In this document: positions 8,895 to 17,485 of the stretch, piece by piece
Numbering within the stretch: the first letter of the stretch is position 1
How the letters are laid out: each line of letters starts with the position of its first letter
Origin: Streptomyces sp. NBC_00775
GTDB taxonomy: Bacteria; Actinomycetota; Actinomycetes; Streptomycetales; Streptomycetaceae
Reading direction: 5' to 3'
Assembly: GCF_036347135.1 (NCBI RefSeq)
Contig: NZ_CP108938.1
Location: forward strand, 4,712,001 to 4,776,000
Length of the DNA: 64,000 nt
Notes under the pieces: generated by a model
Database searches by the model: none
The model's input: only the letters and a program-made list of their open reading frames with translations
What the model was told of the DNA's origin: nothing
Made by a program: the position numbers and the translations under genes

Positions 8895-10228
8895 CGGGTG
8901 GCTTCCAGGAGGCCGGACTCGACGACCCGCCCGCCGAGCCAGCGCAGGAACTGTCCGTCGCCGATCAACTTCTGGTCGTCGGCGGCCTGTTGCAGCACCA
9001 GCACGTGCCGTACGCCGGCCCGGTTCTCCAGCAGCCAGCAGAACATCATCACGCCGGGGCAGGAGCCGGCCTTGAAGAACACCCGGGGCCATTTCTCGCG
9101 GTCGATGACGAGACCGGGGTACGCGGTGAGGATGTCCTCGACGGTTCCGGTCGTGTCGCGCTCGCCGTCGTCGGCGAGTCCGCGCAGCACCTCCAGCACG
9201 TCGTAGGCGCTCATGTGCCAGTCCAGGCCCAGCTGGTGCACCGTCTCGCCCAGGTCGCCGATGCTCACGCTCAGCGGCCGCGCGAGCCCCGGCAGCAGTT
9301 CGCGCCGGCCCGCCTCGTCGCGCTCGGTCCATGCCGCGCGCAGGTCCGGCGCGCCCCAGCCGATCTCGAACAGCTCGCGGCTGTAGAGGAACGGCCGCAG
9401 CAGGGCGGGGTCGTGGTGTCCGGAGTCCGCGACGGCCCGCTCCACGGCGGCACGGCCGAGGCGCTCCGCGATCAGGTCGGCGCCCGTGTTGTCGCTGAAG
9501 GCGATCATCTTGTACGCCGTCTCGCGCACCGTGACGCGCGTGCCGTCGGGCAGTTCCTGCATGTCACCGGTGGGCAGGCTGCGCAGGTCGGGCCGTACGG
9601 TCACCTCGTCGTCCCAGGACAGCTCACCGTTCTCGACGGCGCGCACGAGGGCGCGCATGACGTAGAGCTTGTACGACGAGCCGGCGGGCATCGGCCGGTC
9701 GGCGTCCGTCTCGTGCAGGACGACGGTCCGCCCCGGCTCCAGGCGGGCGGCCAGCACGGAGTGGGCGACGCCCGGTATCCGTACGACGTCCTCCAGCTGG
9801 TCCCAGTCGCGTACTTCGGGGACCACGATCTCGGGCTGGAAGTTCAGGCCGCGGACCAGCCCGTTGGAGTCGATGGTCACCGCGAGGGTGTGGCACGCGC
9901 CGTCCGCCCCGGCGAGGTCCGTCCAGCTCTTGTGCGCGACGGACCGGTAGGACCGGACCGAGAACGGGCCCTTCGTACGCCACTCCCGCAGCGTCGCCGA
10001 GAAGCCCCCGAGGTACCTGCCGGGGAACACGGACACCACACGCCCGTCCGTGCACGCGTCCGGGGCGAGCCCGGCCGCCGTCAACAGCCCTACCGCCCAC
10101 CGGGAGGCGTCCCCCACCAGGGAGTCGTCCGCCGCGAGCGCCGCCTCGGCGACGGACGGAGCGGACGGGGTGGACGGGGCCGATGAGTCGGACGGGGCAG
10201 ACGGGGCGGATTCGGGGACTTGGATCAT
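8891..10228 (-). CDS. orf12: Orf12-like beta-lactamase-fold esterase/cyclase
   Basis: Encodes 445 aa with a C-terminal serine beta-lactamase/PBP fold. Motifs: S184-x-x-K187 (within AGSSYKLYV), S245-D246-N247, and K386-A-G in place of KTG. Numbering is offset +11 from S. clavuligerus Orf12, whose S173 and S234 I recall as active-site residues. Orf12 is essential for clavulanic acid in that species and has been proposed to help convert N-glycyl-clavaminic acid to the 3R,5R aldehyde; the exact chemistry is open. ATG at 10228 is preceded by AAGGAG. The first about 30 residues are a Ser/Pro/Ala low-complexity stretch that probably accounts for part of the offset. It lies 33 bp from fd and overlaps orf13 (GTGA). 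Confidence 0.87.
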   Translation of the reverse strand: MIQVPESAPSAPSDSSAPSTPSAPSVAEAALAADDSLVGDASRWAVGLLTAAGLAPDACTDGRVVSVFPGRYLGGFSATLREWRTKGPFSVRSYRSVAHKSWTDLAGADGACHTLAVTIDSNGLVRGLNFQPEIVVPEVRDWDQLEDVVRIPGVAHSVLAARLEPGRTVVLHETDADRPMPAGSSYKLYVMRALVRAVENGELSWDDEVTVRPDLRSLPTGDMQELPDGTRVTVRETAYKMIAFSDNTGADLIAERLGRAAVERAVADSGHHDPALLRPFLYSRELFEIGWGAPDLRAAWTERDEAGRRELLPGLARPLSVSIGDLGETVHQLGLDWHMSAYDVLEVLRGLADDGERDTTGTVEDILTAYPGLVIDREKWPRVFFKAGSCPGVMMFCWLLENRAGVRHVLVLQQAADDQKLIGDGQFLRWLGGRVVESGLLEATR

Positions 10229-10261
10229 GATCGCTCCTTGTCGGCCGCTGGGCGCGGGCGT

Positions 10262-10570
10262 TCAGTGCTCGGTGACCGTGATGGCGCCGCACGGGCACAG
10301 GTCGGCGCAGAGGCGGGCCGAGGCGTGCAGTTCGGGTGAGGAGGGGGTGGGGTCGAGGAGGACCACGGTTCCGGTGGCGGGGTCCTGGTCGAAGAGGTCC
10401 GGTTCGGTCGCCGCGCACCGGCCCATGGCGCAGCACGCGTCCCCGTCGACGGTGATGGTGAGGGTCGGACGGCGTACGTCACTCGTGTCCACTCCCCCGG
10501 TGCCGCTCACGTCCGTGTCGCTCACGCCGGCATCACTCATGTCGGCGTCGGTCACGTCCGCGTCGCTCAC
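10262..10570 (-). CDS. fd: Ferredoxin of the clavulanic-type cluster ([3Fe-4S] type)
   Basis: Encodes 102 aa from a GTG that overlaps the cyp stop (GTGA). Cluster cysteines follow the pattern C46-x5-C52 and C92-P, with extra C47, C88 and C94; the acidic FDQDPATGTVVLLDP segment is typical of streptomycete P450 ferredoxins. It would donate electrons to the adjacent P450. Residues 2-30 are a repetitive Ser/Asp/Val/Thr stretch built from near-tandem 15-24-nt units, absent from ordinary ferredoxins of about 65-70 aa. An alternative start at the internal ATG (M11) would remove only part of it. Confidence 0.86.
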   Translation of the reverse strand: MSDADVTDADMSDAGVSDTDVSGTGGVDTSDVRRPTLTITVDGDACCAMGRCAATEPDLFDQDPATGTVVLLDPTPSSPELHASARLCADLCPCGAITVTEH

Positions 10571-11799
10571 CAGGTCACCGGGAGCGCGCCGAGCCCGTAA
10601 CTGGACACCTCGTGGCGGAAGTCCAGCTCCTCGAACGGCACGGCCAGCCGGACACCCGGCATCCAGCGCAGTACGGCGGCCAGCATCTCCTCGATCTCGA
10701 CCTTGGCGAGCCACTGTCCCAGGCACTGGTGGATGCCGTGGCCGAAGGCGAGATGGCGGCGGGCGTCGCGGTGCGGGTCGAGGGTGTCGGGGGACGGGAA
10801 GACCCGCTCGTCGCGGTTGCCGGCCGAGAGCGAGAGGACGACTCCCTCGCCGGCCCTGATCGTCACGTCGTCGAGCTGTACGTCCTCGGTGGCGGCCCGG
10901 GCCAGGCCGTTCTGCACGATGGAGTGGAAGCGCAGCAACTCCTCGACCGCCTTGGGCAGCAGGCCCTCGTCCTTGGTCAGGGCGTCCGCCAGGCCGGGGT
11001 CGGTGGCCAGGCTGAGCAGGCTGAGGCTGGCCTGGCTGGTGGTCGTGCCGTGTCCGGCCACCAGCAGCAGCCGGCACATCGGGACGAGTTCCTCGACGCT
11101 CAGCGTGCCCGGCCGTACCTGGTCGATCACCAGACGGCTCACCAGATCGGTGCCGGGACCGGCGACCCGCGACTCGACGAGCTCGCGCAGGAACCCGTCC
11201 AACTCATCCCGTGCGGCGGCCACTTGGTCGGGCGTGTAGCCGCGGTCGATAAGGATCGCGCTGCGGCTCTCGATGAAGTCCCGGCTGTCGTCGGACACCC
11301 CGAACAGCAGGGTGATGACCCGGGACGGCACGGGCGTCGTCAGACCGGCGACGAGATCCACGGGCCGCTCGCCGGCCACCAGCTCGGCCAGCATCTCGTC
11401 CAGGAACTCCCGCAGCACCGGGCGCATTTCCTCCGCCTTGCGGGCCAGGAAGTCGCGGGTGAGCATCGAGCGCAGCCGGGAGTGGTCCGGGTCGTCCATG
11501 CGGATGAACGAGGCCGTGTGGGGCGCCGCGCGCACCAGCTTCGAGGTGGGGGTCAGCATCGGAAATCCGGGGGCGGACGTGACCGCGGTGAACCGGCGGT
11601 CGCCCAGCACGGCCCGGGCACCGGCGTGCGAGGTCACCAGCCACACCTCGCTGCCGTCCCACAGCGTCACCCGGCTCGCGGCGCGTCCGGCCCGGAGGAC
11701 GGCGAGCTGCGGCGGCGGGTCCACGGGGCAGACGCGCGGCATCGGGTACGACGGTGCCGCCGCCTTCTCTTCCTGGAGCGCTGCGTCGTTCTGCATCAT
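10567..11799 (-). CDS. cyp: Cytochrome P450 of the clavulanic-type cluster
   Basis: Encodes a 410-aa soluble bacterial P450. ExxR lies at E287-L-L-R290 and the haem loop is FGHGIHQCLG with C359. The I-helix reads A248-G249-H250-G251-T252-T253: the acidic residue that normally precedes the threonine is glycine, an unusual change in the oxygen-activation site. Two adjacent ATGs (11799, 11796) follow a weak AGGCGG; the much longer open frame upstream runs into the promoter region shared with car. In the model cluster cyp and fd are needed for clavulanic acid, and oxidative deamination toward clavaldehyde has been suggested. The gene is coupled to fd by a GTGA overlap. Confidence 0.87.
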   Translation of the reverse strand: MMQNDAALQEEKAAAPSYPMPRVCPVDPPPQLAVLRAGRAASRVTLWDGSEVWLVTSHAGARAVLGDRRFTAVTSAPGFPMLTPTSKLVRAAPHTASFIRMDDPDHSRLRSMLTRDFLARKAEEMRPVLREFLDEMLAELVAGERPVDLVAGLTTPVPSRVITLLFGVSDDSRDFIESRSAILIDRGYTPDQVAAARDELDGFLRELVESRVAGPGTDLVSRLVIDQVRPGTLSVEELVPMCRLLLVAGHGTTTSQASLSLLSLATDPGLADALTKDEGLLPKAVEELLRFHSIVQNGLARAATEDVQLDDVTIRAGEGVVLSLSAGNRDERVFPSPDTLDPHRDARRHLAFGHGIHQCLGQWLAKVEIEEMLAAVLRWMPGVRLAVPFEELDFRHEVSSYGLGALPVTW

Positions 11800-12061
11800 C
11801 CACCGCCTATCGCTCTGTCGCTGCGCAGGTCGCCGCACAGGGGTCGCGCCGACGTGCTGTCGCCGTCCCAATCTGCCGTGCCCGCGGGGAGGCGTCCTGG
11901 CCTGCGCCCCGGCGTGCATAACCGGCCGGAAACAGTCATAACTTGCGGCGCCGGCAGGCATTCACCGCGCAATGGCATTCCTGCTAACGTCCTGACGGAA
12001 TTCTCAAGAACGCACGGACATTCGCGCGCAATGCCGCCAGCCCACCGCACCGGGGGAAATA
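11800..12061. promoter_or_regulatory. Divergent promoter region cyp/car with a repeated motif
   Basis: These 262 bp separate divergent cyp and car and must hold both promoters. Two near-identical elements occur 60 bp apart: TTCACCGCGCAATG at 11961-11974 and TTCGCGCGCAATG at 12021-12033. They are candidate sites for ClaR or the CcaR-like SARP. No clear -35/-10 pair stands out. The car ribosome site is the purine run GGGGGAAATA directly before ATG 12062. Confidence 0.5.
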
Positions 12062-12805
12062 ATGACTTCAGCACTGCAGGGGAAAGTCGCGCTCATCACG
12101 GGTGCGAGTTCGGGAATCGGCGAGGCCACGGCACGGGTGCTGGCCGCCGAGGGAGCCGCCGTCGCCGTCGCGGCCCGCCGCGTCGACCGGCTGCACGCCC
12201 TGAGGGACGAACTGGAAGCCACCGGCGCCACCGTCCACGTACTCGAACTCGACGTCACCGACGAGCGGGCGGTCCAGGACGCCGTGCGCTCGACCGTGGA
12301 GACGCTGGGGCGGCTGGACGTCCTGGTGAACAACGCCGGGGTGATGCTGCTGGGTCCCGTCGAGGGGGCCGACACCACGGACTGGACCCGCATGATCAAC
12401 ACCAATGTCCTGGGCCTGATGTACATGACCCACGCGGCGCTGCCGCACCTGCTCAAGAGCCAGGGAGCGGTCGTGCAGATCTCCTCGATCGCCGGGCGCG
12501 TGGCGGGCCGTGGCGCCGCCGGCTACAACGCCAGCAAGTTCGCCGTGAACGGATTCAGCGAGGGGCTGCGCCAGGAGGTCACCGAACGCGGGGTGCGCGT
12601 GGTGGTCATCGAGCCGGGCACCGTCGAGACCGAGCTGCGCGAGCACATCACCCACGCGCCGACGAAGGCCGCCATCGAGGAACGGGTCGCCAAGATCCGG
12701 CAGTTGCAGAGCACCGACATCGCCGAAGCGGTGCGCTACGCCGTGACGGCGCCCTCGCACATGACGGTCAACGAGATCTTCATCCGCCCGACCGACCAGG
12801 CCTGA
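12062..12805 (+). CDS. car: Clavulanate-9-aldehyde dehydrogenase (short-chain reductase)
   Basis: Encodes a 247-aa classical SDR, the same length I recall for CAR/CAD of S. clavuligerus, which reduces clavulanate-9-aldehyde to clavulanic acid with NADPH. Motifs: TGASSGIG (13-20) for cofactor binding, NNAG (90-93), and the catalytic triad S142-Y155-K159 (GYNASK). The A39-R-R pair after beta-2 suits NADP(H). Its presence is the strongest sign that the locus is directed to 5R clavulanic acid and not to 5S clavams alone. It is followed after 146 bp by claR on the same strand. Confidence 0.9.
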   Translation: MTSALQGKVALITGASSGIGEATARVLAAEGAAVAVAARRVDRLHALRDELEATGATVHVLELDVTDERAVQDAVRSTVETLGRLDVLVNNAGVMLLGPVEGADTTDWTRMINTNVLGLMYMTHAALPHLLKSQGAVVQISSIAGRVAGRGAAGYNASKFAVNGFSEGLRQEVTERGVRVVVIEPGTVETELREHITHAPTKAAIEERVAKIRQLQSTDIAEAVRYAVTAPSHMTVNEIFIRPTDQA

Positions 12806-12951
12806 CCCATGACCTGACGGTCTCGGTCTCCGGGCACGAGGAGAGCCCGGAGAGAGGACGCGCCTAAGATCGCCGCAGAAGCCACGAAGAATGCATGTGA
12901 ACCACTGCGGACAATCAAGCGGCACAGTCCTTCACCAAAAGGAAACCGACA

Positions 12952-14352
12952 TTGTCTTCCGGGTCAGAAATAAAGCCAGCGCATCTTCTTCCCTTTCCCA
13001 TCACCCGCCCCGATCTGTCGTTGCTCGACGCGGTCGGGCAGTGCGGGGATCTCGCGGAAGTGGCCCGGCGCACCGGGTCGCGGCACGGCGCCGTCGAGCG
13101 TCAACTCGACCGGCTGGACAAGACCGTCGGCCTCCCGCTGACCCTGCGCAGCCGCCACACCGCGCGGCTGACCTCGGCGGGCTCGCGGCTGCTGGTGGCC
13201 GGGCGCCGGTTCTTCCGCCAGGTCGACCTCGCCGTCCAGACGAACATCTTCGGGCGCGGCTCCGAGGCGGTGGACGCGCCCGCCGTCCTGGCCATCGCCT
13301 CCGCGGAACCCCTCCTGGAGGATGTGGTCGAGGACGCCGCGGCCTCGCTGGACATCCTTCTGTCGGTCCACCACGACACGCCCCAGCAGGTCATGCGCAG
13401 GCTGGCCGGCTATCACGTCGACGCCGCGCACACCTGGAGCCTCGACGCCCCGGGCAACTCGACCGAGCGGGCGGTGCGCACGTACGGCGTCCTCGACGAT
13501 CCGCTGTGGGTCACGCTGCCGTCCGGTCATCCGCTGGCCGGCCGGGACGCGGTCTCGCTGGCCGATCTGCGGGACGAGAACTGGGTGTCCGAGGTCGGCC
13601 CCGACTCGGAGATCCTGGTGGCCCGGGTCTTCCAGGCCGCCGGTCTGCCCGCACCCGCCGCGCTGTACGTCACCGGCGCCTCGGTGGCCCGGGGAATGCT
13701 GCGCCGCGGCGACGCCATCGGGCTCGGCTCCCCCACGCATCCGGCCGTGCTCGCGCCCTCCGTGGTGCACTGCCCGGTGGTGGAGCGCCCGCACCGCTCC
13801 ACCAGCCTTCTCGTCGATCCGACCGTCGTACCCCGGGCGCTGGCCGAGCAGTTGGCCGCGCTGCTCGCGGACCGCTATCTGCAACGGTTCGCCGAGCACC
13901 ACCAGGACCTGCTGCGCGACCCGTGGTGGACACGCTGGCACCGCGACCAGACAGCCAGGTTCACCCGCCCCGTGCGCCCCGCACAGGAGTCGACGGCGCC
14001 GGCCGCGACCCCCGCCACCCGCAAGTTCGACGTCGAGGACCTGCACGTCCTGCGGGCGGTGGCGCGGCACGGCAGCATCAACCGGGCGGCCACCGTGCTG
14101 TCCATCAGCCAGTCCGCGCTGACCCGCCGTATCCACCGGCTGGAACTCGGCCTGGGCGCCCGGCTGTTGCTGCGCAGCGCCCGCGGCACGGACCTGACGA
14201 CGCCGACCCGGCGGTTCCTGCACCAACTGGGCCGTTTCGAGGCCGAGTTCCATGACGCGGCGGCGTCCTGCCGGAGCATCGCCCTGCCGGCGGGCCAGAG
14301 CCACCGGCAGGACAACGCCCCGCGGGCTCAACTCGCGCCGAGCGCCACGTAG
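12952..14352 (+). CDS. claR: ClaR-like LysR-type pathway regulator with two HTH regions
   Basis: Encodes 466 aa from a TTG start (12952) with AAGGA at 12939-12943 and 8-nt spacing; no in-frame ATG or GTG precedes the N-terminal HTH. HTH 1 is LLDAVGQCGDLAEVARRTG...AVERQLDRLDK (about 24-56). A second, clearer LysR-type HTH lies near the C-terminus (FDVEDLHVLRAVARHGSINRA...SQSALTRRIHRLE, about 363-403). ClaR of S. clavuligerus is described as a LysR-type activator of the late clavulanic acid genes with HTH motifs at both ends, which fits. The last 25 bp overlap the convergent oppA1. Confidence 0.85.
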   Translation: MSSGSEIKPAHLLPFPITRPDLSLLDAVGQCGDLAEVARRTGSRHGAVERQLDRLDKTVGLPLTLRSRHTARLTSAGSRLLVAGRRFFRQVDLAVQTNIFGRGSEAVDAPAVLAIASAEPLLEDVVEDAAASLDILLSVHHDTPQQVMRRLAGYHVDAAHTWSLDAPGNSTERAVRTYGVLDDPLWVTLPSGHPLAGRDAVSLADLRDENWVSEVGPDSEILVARVFQAAGLPAPAALYVTGASVARGMLRRGDAIGLGSPTHPAVLAPSVVHCPVVERPHRSTSLLVDPTVVPRALAEQLAALLADRYLQRFAEHHQDLLRDPWWTRWHRDQTARFTRPVRPAQESTAPAATPATRKFDVEDLHVLRAVARHGSINRAATVLSISQSALTRRIHRLELGLGARLLLRSARGTDLTTPTRRFLHQLGRFEAEFHDAAASCRSIALPAGQSHRQDNAPRAQLAPSAT

Positions 14353-16001
14353 TCGTACATGCCGAACGACCCGGTGACGTACACATTGCGGGCGTCCGGG
14401 TGCCGGTACAGCAGCGAGCGCGGGTACAGGTACGGCACGATCACCGCGTGCTCCATGGTGAGCCGGTCGATGCGGTGCCAGATCTCCGCGCGCTCGGCCG
14501 GATCGCCGGAGGTCGCACCGCGGTCGAGGAGCCCGTTGATCTCCGGGTCGTCGAGCTCGCCCATGTTCTGGTTGCCGCGCTCCTTGATCGCCCGCCCGTC
14601 GACGATCTGCTGCAAGAACCCGTACCCGTCGGGGAAATCAGCCCCCCAGCCGAACATGATGATGCCGATCCCGTGCTCGCGCAGATAGGCCGGGCACCCT
14701 CCATAGATGTCGAAGTAGTCACCGGAGGGAAAGTCCAGGACCTCGGCCTCGATCCCGACCCTGGCGAGCCCGGCGGCCAGCGCCTCGGCGGCCCGGTACT
14801 CCTTGAGCCGGTCCTTGCGGGCGGCGATCTTCGTACGGAACCCGTCCGGCATCCCGGCGGCGACGAGCTCGGCGCGGGCGGCGTCGAGGTCTCCGGTCCC
14901 CTCACTCCCCACCGGATACCGGTCGAAGTCCTGGTACCCGTCGATCGTCGGCGGCAGGATGGTGGTGGCGATGTCCCCGCCGACCGAACCGCCGTACGCG
15001 GCCTGCATGGCGGCCTTGTCCGTGGCGAACTGCACGGCCCGACGGGCGTGGACGTTGTCGAACGGCGCGATCCTGCTCGACAGGCAGTAGATCCAGGTGA
15101 ACCCGGTCAGCGGGTTGTCGGCGTCGGCCCGCAGCGCCGGGTCCGCCAGAATCCGCTCCTGTGTCGAGGGCTGCACCCCGAACCCGGCGAGGTCGATGTG
15201 CGCCTCGCCGGCCAGCAGCATGCGGTCCACCTCGTGCGGGTCCTTGCCGAGGTGCACCTCGATGCGCCCGGCCCGCTGCCCGCGGACCGGGTCGGTCGCC
15301 GGGTCCCAGTGCGGATTGGGTTCGAGTACGGCCAGTTCGCCCCGGGTGTACGAGACGACGCGGTACGGGCCCGTCGCGACCGGGCGCAGACGGTACTCGG
15401 CGCCGGTGTCCAGGTGGCGCGGTACGGGGGTGGTGCTGGGCATGGTCGCCAGCAGGTCGAGTCCCGCGAACGGTTTCTCCAGGCGGAAGACCAGGGTGCG
15501 GTCGTCGGGGGTCTCCAGCGTGACGGGGCCGTCGGCGTCGGGCTCGCGCCAGGGGCCGCCGTAGTCGGTCCCCAGCAGGTGCCGGAAGTAGGTCGGCCCC
15601 GCGCCCAGCACATCGGTCCCGTAATTGCTCCTGGCGATGGCGTACTTGACGTCCCTCGACGTCACCGGGCTGCCGTCCTCGTACCGCAGCCCGGGCCTGA
15701 GCCGGTACGTCCACACCCGGCCGCCCTCGGACGGCTCCCCCAGCGACTCGGCGAGGTCCGGAACCAGGTGCTGGCCCTCCTTGCCCGGGGCCGTGTCGAA
15801 GGTGACCAGGGTTCGGCCGATGAGGCGGAGGAAGTTCCAGGTGTAGGCGTAGTACGTGTTTCCGGGGTCCAGTGAGTCGAAGTCGTCCGTGCGTACGAGG
15901 CGGAGCGTGCCACCGCCGCCCAAAGTCCCGGCCGGCCGGACCACCCCCCTCACACCCGCATCGAACCCGCTTCCCTCAGTCGTCGGCCTCGTACTCTCCA
16001 T
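14328..16001 (-). CDS. oppA1: OppA1-like solute-binding protein without a signal peptide
   Basis: Encodes 557 aa of the SBP_bac_5 family, paralogous to oppA2: both contain GGTLRLV...DSLDP early, a WTYRLR..G.RY.DG.P segment, and the late MEHAVI.P.. motif. The ATG at 16001 yields MESTRPTTEGSGFDAGVRGV, with no signal sequence or lipobox, so the product should stay in the cytoplasm. In S. clavuligerus OppA1 is essential for clavulanic acid production. It is convergent with claR (25-bp overlap). Its upstream leader (16002-16206) contains an exceptional G-tract and then runs into an apparently inserted monooxygenase gene, in place of oat2 as in the canonical order. Confidence 0.86.
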   Translation of the reverse strand: MESTRPTTEGSGFDAGVRGVVRPAGTLGGGGTLRLVRTDDFDSLDPGNTYYAYTWNFLRLIGRTLVTFDTAPGKEGQHLVPDLAESLGEPSEGGRVWTYRLRPGLRYEDGSPVTSRDVKYAIARSNYGTDVLGAGPTYFRHLLGTDYGGPWREPDADGPVTLETPDDRTLVFRLEKPFAGLDLLATMPSTTPVPRHLDTGAEYRLRPVATGPYRVVSYTRGELAVLEPNPHWDPATDPVRGQRAGRIEVHLGKDPHEVDRMLLAGEAHIDLAGFGVQPSTQERILADPALRADADNPLTGFTWIYCLSSRIAPFDNVHARRAVQFATDKAAMQAAYGGSVGGDIATTILPPTIDGYQDFDRYPVGSEGTGDLDAARAELVAAGMPDGFRTKIAARKDRLKEYRAAEALAAGLARVGIEAEVLDFPSGDYFDIYGGCPAYLREHGIGIIMFGWGADFPDGYGFLQQIVDGRAIKERGNQNMGELDDPEINGLLDRGATSGDPAERAEIWHRIDRLTMEHAVIVPYLYPRSLLYRHPDARNVYVTGSFGMYDYVALGAS

Positions 16002-16043
16002 GTGCCTACAGCCCTCCTCGCGATGCGCTTTCCCTCATCTTGT

Positions 16044-16068
16044 GGGGGGTGGGGGGTGGGGAGGGGGG
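16044..16068 (+). other. Predicted G-quadruplex upstream of oppA1
   Basis: Four G-runs (6, 6, 4, 6) are separated by single T, T and A residues on the + strand, which is the template strand for oppA1. The run lies 43-67 bp upstream of the oppA1 start, in its promoter or leader. Single-nucleotide loops and long runs predict a very stable quadruplex. The rest of the 205-bp gap (16002-16206) holds a hairpin at 16121-16142 with a T-rich loop and no gene. Confidence 0.7.
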
Positions 16069-16206
16069 CCTCGGGCGGGGCACGCATAGCCTCCGGCGGG
16101 TCGGTATAGCCGGGGCGCGCGCGGGGCCTTTTTCGCCCCCGCCGCCCCCCATGGTCTAACCATCCCCAGGGTTTCTCCCAGTGTCCTTGTTCTCGCGGGC
16201 AGGGGC

Positions 16207-17352
16207 TCAGGGCCGGGCGTCGCCGTCATCGCCGAAGTCGGGGATGTCGGCGGACAACAGGTGCTCGGCGCCACCTTCGAGGATCTTGGCCGTCTCGGTG
16301 GAGCGGGGGACCATGGTCTTCTCGTAGGTGCGGATGGCGTCGTCGACGGTGGCGGAGTTGGCGAGGGCGAGGGCGAGTTCGCCGGCATCGAGCATGGCGA
16401 GGTTGACGCCGACGCCGAGCGGGGGCATGAGGTGGGCGGCGTCGCCGAGCAGGGTCACGGTCGGGTTGTGCTCCCAGGTGTGCGGGACCGGGAGGGAGAA
16501 GATCGGGCGGTCGACGTAGGGACCGTCGTTGTCGGTGATCATCTGGCGCATGCGGGGCGACCAGTGGGCGTACTCGTCGAGGAGAAGGTCGCGGATGCCA
16601 TCGGTGTCGTCGGCGGTCAGGCCGCTCTGGGTGATCCAGTCGACCGGTACTCGCTGGATGATGTAGACGCGGATGTGGTCTCCGCTGTTGCGCTGGGCGA
16701 ACAGACCGCGGTCGCCGTCAGCTGCATGGGCGCCGCCCAGGCCGACCAGCTCAGCAATGTCGGGGTGGCGGTTCTCGACGTCGGAGAACCATGCCTCCAG
16801 GAAGCTCACCCCGGTGTACTCGGGGACGGCGGGGGACACGGCCGGGCGCACCCGGGAGAAGGCGCCGTCGGCGCCGATGACCAGATCGGTCTCGATGGTC
16901 GTGCCATCGGCGAAGTGCAGCTGCCGCGGCCCGTCGGCGGGCCCGCTGATCGTGTCGAGGGCTTGTCCCCAGTGCACGGTTCCCGGCTGCAGGGAGTCGA
17001 GCAGCAGGTCACGCAGCTGGCCGCGGTCGATTTCCGGCTTGAAGATCTCGTCGGCCTCCGGGACCTTATGGGACGCCATCGTGCCGGTCGGGTCCATCTG
17101 CCGCATCTCCTGCCCTTCGGGGCGGGCCAGCTTGAAGAACTCCTCAAGCAGACCGGCTTCGCGCAGGGCGATCTGGCCGTTGTCGGCGTGCAGGTCCAGG
17201 GTGCCGCCCTGGTTGCGCGCGTCGGCACTCGGTGCGCGGTCGTGGACGGTGACCGCGATGCCGCGCCGCTGGAGGATGCGGGCGCAGGTCAGCCCGCCGG
17301 GTCCGGCGCCGATGATGCTGATCCTGGCCTGGGCAGGTGCTACGGAGTTCAT
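16207..17352 (-). CDS. TetX-like FAD-dependent monooxygenase
   Basis: Encodes 381 aa. The Rossmann signature GAGPGG is at 15-20, the substrate-side motif GGTLDLHADNGQIALREAGL (49-68) matches the GTLDLH...G..A...AGL pattern of TetX flavoenzymes, GADGAFSRVR is the DG motif, and GDAAHLMPP is the second FAD motif. TetX-type enzymes hydroxylate and inactivate tetracyclines; relatives act on rifamycins or in biosynthesis. It is divergent from a TetR repressor, a standard inducible-resistance layout. No counterpart exists in the canonical clavulanic acid cluster, and a transposase remnant lies on the far side of tetR, so it is probably a cargo resistance gene. Confidence 0.82.
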   Translation of the reverse strand: MNSVAPAQARISIIGAGPGGLTCARILQRRGIAVTVHDRAPSADARNQGGTLDLHADNGQIALREAGLLEEFFKLARPEGQEMRQMDPTGTMASHKVPEADEIFKPEIDRGQLRDLLLDSLQPGTVHWGQALDTISGPADGPRQLHFADGTTIETDLVIGADGAFSRVRPAVSPAVPEYTGVSFLEAWFSDVENRHPDIAELVGLGGAHAADGDRGLFAQRNSGDHIRVYIIQRVPVDWITQSGLTADDTDGIRDLLLDEYAHWSPRMRQMITDNDGPYVDRPIFSLPVPHTWEHNPTVTLLGDAAHLMPPLGVGVNLAMLDAGELALALANSATVDDAIRTYEKTMVPRSTETAKILEGGAEHLLSADIPDFGDDGDARP

Positions 17353-17485
17353 GGTGTTCCCTTCGCCGGCGCCGGATCACGGCCGCGGCCCTGCGCCGCG
17401 GACTCGTCAGGCACCGCACATTCTTGCAACAGCTACAAACATACAACCGTTCCAAGTTTGACGTAAGCCCGGTAGGGTTGAAGGC
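17353..17485. promoter_or_regulatory. Divergent promoter between TetX-like gene and tetR
   Basis: The middle (17420-17462) is AT-rich relative to the surroundings. For tetR, TTCCAA (17450-17455) and TAGGGT (17473-17478) are spaced 17 nt apart and place the transcript start within a base or two of the ATG at 17486, which would make a leaderless mRNA; this agrees with the absence of a usable ribosome site. TetR operators are expected here, but I could not define a convincing palindrome. Confidence 0.5.
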
